A stretch of 64,000 bases of DNA from CADCTQ01 sp963844325 (lineage in GTDB: Bacteria > Bacteroidota > Bacteroidia > Cytophagales > 172606-1). The stretch lies in NCBI GenBank assembly GCA_963844325.1, contig CAWJNV010000002.1, positions 5,518,001-5,582,000 of the forward strand, in the 5' to 3' direction. The translations under genes and the position numbers were made by a program. Below the pieces are notes generated by a model. That model was not told where the DNA came from and did no database searches. It was given only the letters and a program-made list of their open reading frames with translations. Positions 60,736 to 64,000 of this stretch are shown here, in pieces; position 1 is the stretch's first letter; each line of letters starts with the position of its first letter.

Positions 60736-61239
60736 ATGCGTAACATCCTGAAATCATTTTCGCTGCTGATAGCCCTGCTCGTGCTGGCTTCTTTTTCAAC
60801 CCCGGCCCCGGCGCCCGAAGTGGGCCAGGTAGCGCCCGACATTGCCCTCACCTCCCCCGACGGCAAGGTGATCAAGCTCTCTTCGCTGCGGGGCAAGGTG
60901 GTGCTCATCGACTTCTGGGCCTCCTGGTGCGGCCCGTGCCGGAAAGAAAACCCCTACACGGTTGAAATCTACGAGGCCTACAAAGACAAGGGCTTTACCG
61001 TGTACAGCGTTTCGCTCGACCAGAACAAAATGGCCTGGCAGAAAGCCATCCAGAAGGACGGCCTGCCCTGGGAAAGCCACGTGTCGGACTTGAAGGGCTG
61101 GCGCAACAAGGCCGCCGCCGACTACGGCGTGGAAGCCATTCCGGCTACCTTCCTCATTGACCGCAACGGCACCATCATCGCCAAAGACGTGCACGGCGGC
61201 GAACTCGACAAGGCCGTGAAAAAGGCGCTGAAGAAGTAG
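60736..61239 (+). CDS. TlpA/ResA-like thioredoxin-fold protein, exported
   Basis: The 167-aa protein starts at ATG 60736 (MRNILKSFSLLIALL), with a signal peptide (LLIALLVLASFSTPAPA). The thioredoxin fold carries the redox site FWASWCGPCRKENP and the cis-Pro loop EAIPATFLIDRNG. It is probably a periplasmic disulfide reductase of the TlpA/ResA group. The earlier frame from 60676 would be translated from a word palindrome and is unlikely. Confidence 0.92.
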   Translation: MRNILKSFSLLIALLVLASFSTPAPAPEVGQVAPDIALTSPDGKVIKLSSLRGKVVLIDFWASWCGPCRKENPYTVEIYEAYKDKGFTVYSVSLDQNKMAWQKAIQKDGLPWESHVSDLKGWRNKAAADYGVEAIPATFLIDRNGTIIAKDVHGGELDKAVKKALKK

Positions 61240-61325
61240 TTGTCCGTTGTTCGTTGTTCGTTGTTCGTAAGGGTGCGCAAGTCACCCGTTCCCCGGGCAA
61301 CGAACGACTGATAACGAACAACTAT
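61240..61325. repeat. Intergenic inverted repeat of GTTCGTTG words
   Basis: TTGTCCGTTGTTCGTTGTTC (61240 on) mirrors GAACGACTGATAACGAACAA (about 61299-61322). It begins right after the thioredoxin stop codon. Confidence 0.6.
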
Positions 61326-61397
61326 TTTTCAGGCAGTTTTTTATTCGCGGTCCGCGCAGTAACTTGCGGAAGTACGACTTACCTTACGCAAGCCTTT

Positions 61398-62090
61398 ATG
61401 AAGCACGCCCCCTACAAAGTGCTGGTGGTAGACGACGAAGCGGACATTGTCGAAATGCTCCAGTACAACCTCGCCAAAGAAGGCTATGATGTAAAAGCGG
61501 CCCACGACGGCAAAAAAGCCCTTGAAGTGGCCCGCGATTTCCTGCCCAACCTGATCCTGATGGACATCATGATGCCCAACATGGATGGGGTGGAGGCCGG
61601 CCGCCGCCTGCGGGAACTGCCCGAACTGCAAAATACCTACATCATCTTCCTCACGGCCCGCACCGAAGAATACTCGGAGGTGGCCGCCTTCGAGGTGGGC
61701 GCCGACGACTACATCACCAAGCCCATCAAACCCCGCGCCCTGATGAGCCGCATCAGCGCCCTCTTCCGGCGGGAAACCAAAAAAGCCAAGCAGGAAGACA
61801 AGATCGCCATCGGCGACCTGACCATCGACCGCAAGAGCTACACGGTTTCCAACAAGGGTGAACTGGTGACGCTGCCCAAAAAGGAGTTTGAACTGCTCTT
61901 CTTCCTGGCTCAGAACCCCAACAAAGTGTTCAGCCGCGACGACCTGCTCCAGAACATCTGGGGCAGCGACGTGTACGTGCTGGCCCGCACCGTGGACGTG
62001 CACATCCGGAAGGTGCGCGAAAAGATCGGCGAAGGCTACATCAAAACGGTCAAAGGCGTGGGGTATAAGTTTGATTTGAGCGAGGGCTAA
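61398..62090 (+). CDS. OmpR/PhoB-family response regulator
   Basis: The 230-aa protein starts at ATG 61398 (MKHAPYKVLVVDDEADIVEM). The receiver has the DDE pocket, phospho-Asp in LILMDIMMPNMDG and KPIKPRAL. The winged-helix domain includes LPKKEFELLFFLAQNPNKVFSRDDLLQNIWG and RTVDVHIRKVREKIG. It likely pairs with the PhoR-like kinase encoded 165 bp downstream. Confidence 0.96.
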   Translation: MKHAPYKVLVVDDEADIVEMLQYNLAKEGYDVKAAHDGKKALEVARDFLPNLILMDIMMPNMDGVEAGRRLRELPELQNTYIIFLTARTEEYSEVAAFEVGADDYITKPIKPRALMSRISALFRRETKKAKQEDKIAIGDLTIDRKSYTVSNKGELVTLPKKEFELLFFLAQNPNKVFSRDDLLQNIWGSDVYVLARTVDVHIRKVREKIGEGYIKTVKGVGYKFDLSEG

Positions 62091-62099
62091 ATAAAATGG

Positions 62100-62250
62100 T
62101 CATGGGTCAGTGAACAGTAATCAGTAATCAGTAATCATAGGTTAGCAGTCATTTTTCAGCCGGATGCACTCCCTTACGCGCACCTATTGACCAATGGATA
62201 CTGATTACTGTTTACTGTTCACTGATTACTGTTCACTGTTTACTGACACT
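62100..62250. repeat. Intergenic inverted repeat of CAGTAATCAGTA words
   Basis: GGTCAGTGAACAGTAATCAG.. (about 62104 on) mirrors the end ..CTGATTACTGTTCACTG (about 62200-62245). It is the same word family as at 55545-55660, but the sequence is not a copy. It lies between the response regulator and its kinase, so it may control readthrough. Confidence 0.6.
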
Positions 62251-62255
62251 TCCCT

Positions 62256-63302
62256 ATGCTTTCCGGCCCCAAAGGCGTTTCTTTCATCCTGGCCCTGCTG
62301 ATTGCCCTGTTTTCGTCGGTATTCCTGTCGCTGATGGCCGGGGCTTCGCCCGAACTGCTGGCGGTGAGTTTTGCCCTCACGTTTGCCTGGTCGTTCATTG
62401 CCGTGTACGTGGCGCTGGAGTTCCTCATCTTCCGGGAAATCAACCGCATCTACGTCTTCCTCGAAAAGGTGCGGGCCAAGGATTTCAAGCTGCCGCGCAA
62501 AAAAGTGTTCAAGGCCAACAACCCCCTCCAGCGCCTCAACGCCGAAATCTCGGCCTACGCCACCAAAAAGCAGCAGGAGATCGACGAACTCAAAAAGCTC
62601 GAAAACTACCGGCGCGAGTTCCTGGCCAACGTGTCGCACGAACTCAAAACGCCCATCTTCGCCGCCCAGGGCTTTATCCACACCCTCATCGACGGGGCCG
62701 TGGACGACAAGACGGTGCGCGACAAGTTTCTCGAAAAGGCGGCCCGCAGCCTCGACGGCCTCGACGTGCTGGTGCAGGACCTGCTTACGCTCTCGCAGAT
62801 GGAGGCCGGCGACATCAAGATGCAGTACGAGAAATTCGACCTGCCCGAACTGGCCCTCGAAGTGTTCGAACAGCTCGAAGAAAAGGCGGCTTCCAAGAAA
62901 GTGAAGTTCCGCTTCGACCGCAACTACGAAAAGCCCATCACCGCCTACGCCGACCGGTCGCGGATCGGGCAGGTGCTCACCAACCTGATCGACAACGCCA
63001 TCAAGTACGGTTCGGAGGGAGGCAAGGTCACGGTGGAGTTTGAAACCGAAAAGGACCACGTCAACGTGTCGGTCCGCGACGATGGGCCGGGCATTGAGCC
63101 CGAACACCTCAAACGCATTTTCGAACGCTTCTACCGCATCGAAAAGAGCCGCTCCAAGGACAGGGGCGGCACCGGCCTGGGGCTGGCGATTGTGAAGCAC
63201 ATCATCGAAGCCCACCGTTCCAAGGTCAGCGTCACCAGCAAACCCGGCAAGGGCACCCAGTTCCGCTTTCGCCTCGAACGCGCCGAGGGGAAGGGCAGTT
63301 AA
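62256..63302 (+). CDS. PhoR-like sensor histidine kinase
   Basis: The 348-aa protein has two membrane spans at the N-terminus (about 9-28, 36-58) with a very short periplasmic loop. A charged linker follows, then HisKA with the phospho-His in FLANVSHELKTP and HATPase with N (NLIDNAIKYG), DDGPGIE and GGTGLGLAIVKHI. The lack of a large sensor domain suggests it senses membrane state or an associated protein. It is the partner of the upstream OmpR-type regulator. Confidence 0.95.
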   Translation: MLSGPKGVSFILALLIALFSSVFLSLMAGASPELLAVSFALTFAWSFIAVYVALEFLIFREINRIYVFLEKVRAKDFKLPRKKVFKANNPLQRLNAEISAYATKKQQEIDELKKLENYRREFLANVSHELKTPIFAAQGFIHTLIDGAVDDKTVRDKFLEKAARSLDGLDVLVQDLLTLSQMEAGDIKMQYEKFDLPELALEVFEQLEEKAASKKVKFRFDRNYEKPITAYADRSRIGQVLTNLIDNAIKYGSEGGKVTVEFETEKDHVNVSVRDDGPGIEPEHLKRIFERFYRIEKSRSKDRGGTGLGLAIVKHIIEAHRSKVSVTSKPGKGTQFRFRLERAEGKGS

Positions 63303-63530
63303 AGAGTTTATGAGTTTATGAGTTCAAAGTTCATGAGTAGAAAGCGTTTGGTAATTAACGCGTTATAACTTTAAACTCATAAACTTCCTTACTCCCGGCC
63401 CGAGAAGGGCAGTTAAAGAGTTTATGAGTTCAAAGTTCATGAGTAGAAAGCGTTTGGTAATTAACGCGTTATAACTTTAAACTCATAAACTCATAAACTC
63501 ATAAACTTCCTTACTCCCGGCCCGAAATGC
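63290..63530. repeat. ~114-bp tandem duplication spanning a convergent gene gap
   Basis: The unit starting GAAGGGCAGTTAAAGAGTTT at 63290 recurs at 63404. Each unit holds the 3' end of the plus-strand kinase, a GAGTTTATGAG word palindrome with AACTCATAAACTC mirror, and the 3' end of the minus-strand kinase (CTTCCTTACTCCCGGCCCGA). Both stop codons are therefore duplicated. Small differences in the number of TTTATGAG words distinguish the copies. Confidence 0.8.
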
Positions 63531-64000
63531 GGATGTAGAAGGTAGAGCCTTCGTTTTCGCGGCTTTCGAACCAGATTTCGCCGGCGTGCCAGGTAACGAT
63601 GGTTTTGATGATGGACATGCCCAGGCCCACGGATTCTTCGCCGCGCAGGCCCGGCCGGCGGGCTTTGGTAAACTTGTCGAACAGGCCCGCGTGCAGGTGT
63701 TCGGGAATGCCGATGCCGTTGTCGGCAATGCTGAGGATCACGTGGTCGGCTTCCCGGCGGATGCGGGTGGTGATGATGCCGTCGTCGTGGGTGAATTTGA
63801 TGGCGTTGGAAATGAGGTTGTTGATCACCTGCATGAATTTCACTTCGTCGATCTCCACGTAGATTTTATCGTCCGAAACCTCCAGCCGGAACTCCTTGGC
63901 GATGTTCTGTTCGGAGGCCTGGTACTGCTCGATCACTTCCCGGGTTTTGGCTACCAGGTCTGCGCGCCCTTTGACCACTTCCACGCTGGACGATTCGAGG
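63511..64000 (-). CDS. Sensor histidine kinase, C-terminal part, cut by right edge
   Basis: The HATPase region is complete: NNLISNAIKFTHDDG, SIADNGIGIPE and EESVGLGMSIIKTIV. The frame is open beyond base 64000 (residues LESSS before VEVVK), so the GTG at 63984 is not the true start. The HisKA domain and sensor part must lie outside the window. It is convergent with the PhoR-like kinase. Confidence 0.93.
   Translation of the reverse strand, partial: LESSSVEVVKGRADLVAKTREVIEQYQASEQNIAKEFRLEVSDDKIYVEIDEVKFMQVINNLISNAIKFTHDDGIITTRIRREADHVILSIADNGIGIPEHLHAGLFDKFTKARRPGLRGEESVGLGMSIIKTIVTWHAGEIWFESRENEGSTFYIRISGRE

Overview
The window comes from a Bacteroidota chromosome. The evidence is a tmRNA whose tag reads GEENYALAA, a UpxY-type NusG paralogue, TAnnTTTG-type promoters, FtsX-like permeases and a DUF3108 protein. 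The right half is GC-rich and housekeeping-like. The left half and a few inserts are AT-richer accessory DNA. Genus cannot be fixed from sequence alone.

Layout: (1) 1-14.1 kb, minus strand, is a lipopeptide-type nonribosomal peptide synthetase (NRPS) locus. A fatty-acyl-AMP ligase/ACP/C-A-T-E protein is split by a one-base homopolymer frameshift and is followed by a C-A-T-C-A-T-C... protein running off the left edge. Read by eye, the A-domain codes predict acyl-D-Asn-Thr-Val-X. A UpxY/RfaH/LoaP-like antiterminator gene (14.4-14.9 kb) lies just upstream in the same direction. (2) 15-16 kb is a gene-free stretch with two diverged ~250-bp direct repeats. (3) 16-26 kb, minus strand, is a type I restriction-modification operon: half-size HsdS, HsdM, HsdS, an unknown protein, HsdR and a YgjP-like metalloprotease. 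Its full-length hsdS is cleanly interrupted by an IS630-family element. (4) 26-35 kb is further accessory DNA: a cytosolic subtilase with a small I9/propeptide-like partner behind a 25-bp perfect hairpin, a structured RNA candidate ending in a terminator, a RecA-fold ATPase plus nuclease-like pair, a MerR-like regulator, and a large serine recombinase whose frame runs antisense into ssrA (tmRNA).

(5) 35.4-40 kb holds two VOC proteins and a minus-strand cluster with an annealing-protein-like gene, opposite a LexA/CI-type S24 repressor with tandem 20-bp operator-like repeats. (6) 40-46.5 kb has a flavin reductase, an inositol-monophosphatase-family enzyme and a GHMP sugar kinase. An AT-rich membrane-anchored NACHT ATPase gene is inserted between the last two and appears to have cost the kinase its ATG. 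(7) 46.6-64 kb contains an FtsX-like permease, an M23/PKD protein, a 291-bp inverted repeat invaded by an ISAs1-family element, a TnpB N-terminal fragment, an orphan McrC, response regulators, histidine kinases, a TlpA-like thioredoxin, YigZ, and TPR and DUF3108 proteins.

A recurrent oddity in the GC-rich half is that many short intergenic gaps hold a different inverted repeat built from short repeated words, often abutting stop codons. Most defence-type genes (type I RM, subtilase pair, NACHT, McrC) are in accessory segments. The most novel-looking items are the NACHT insertion, the subtilase/RNA/ATPase-nuclease stretch beside the ssrA-linked recombinase, and the antiterminator-linked NRPS locus.
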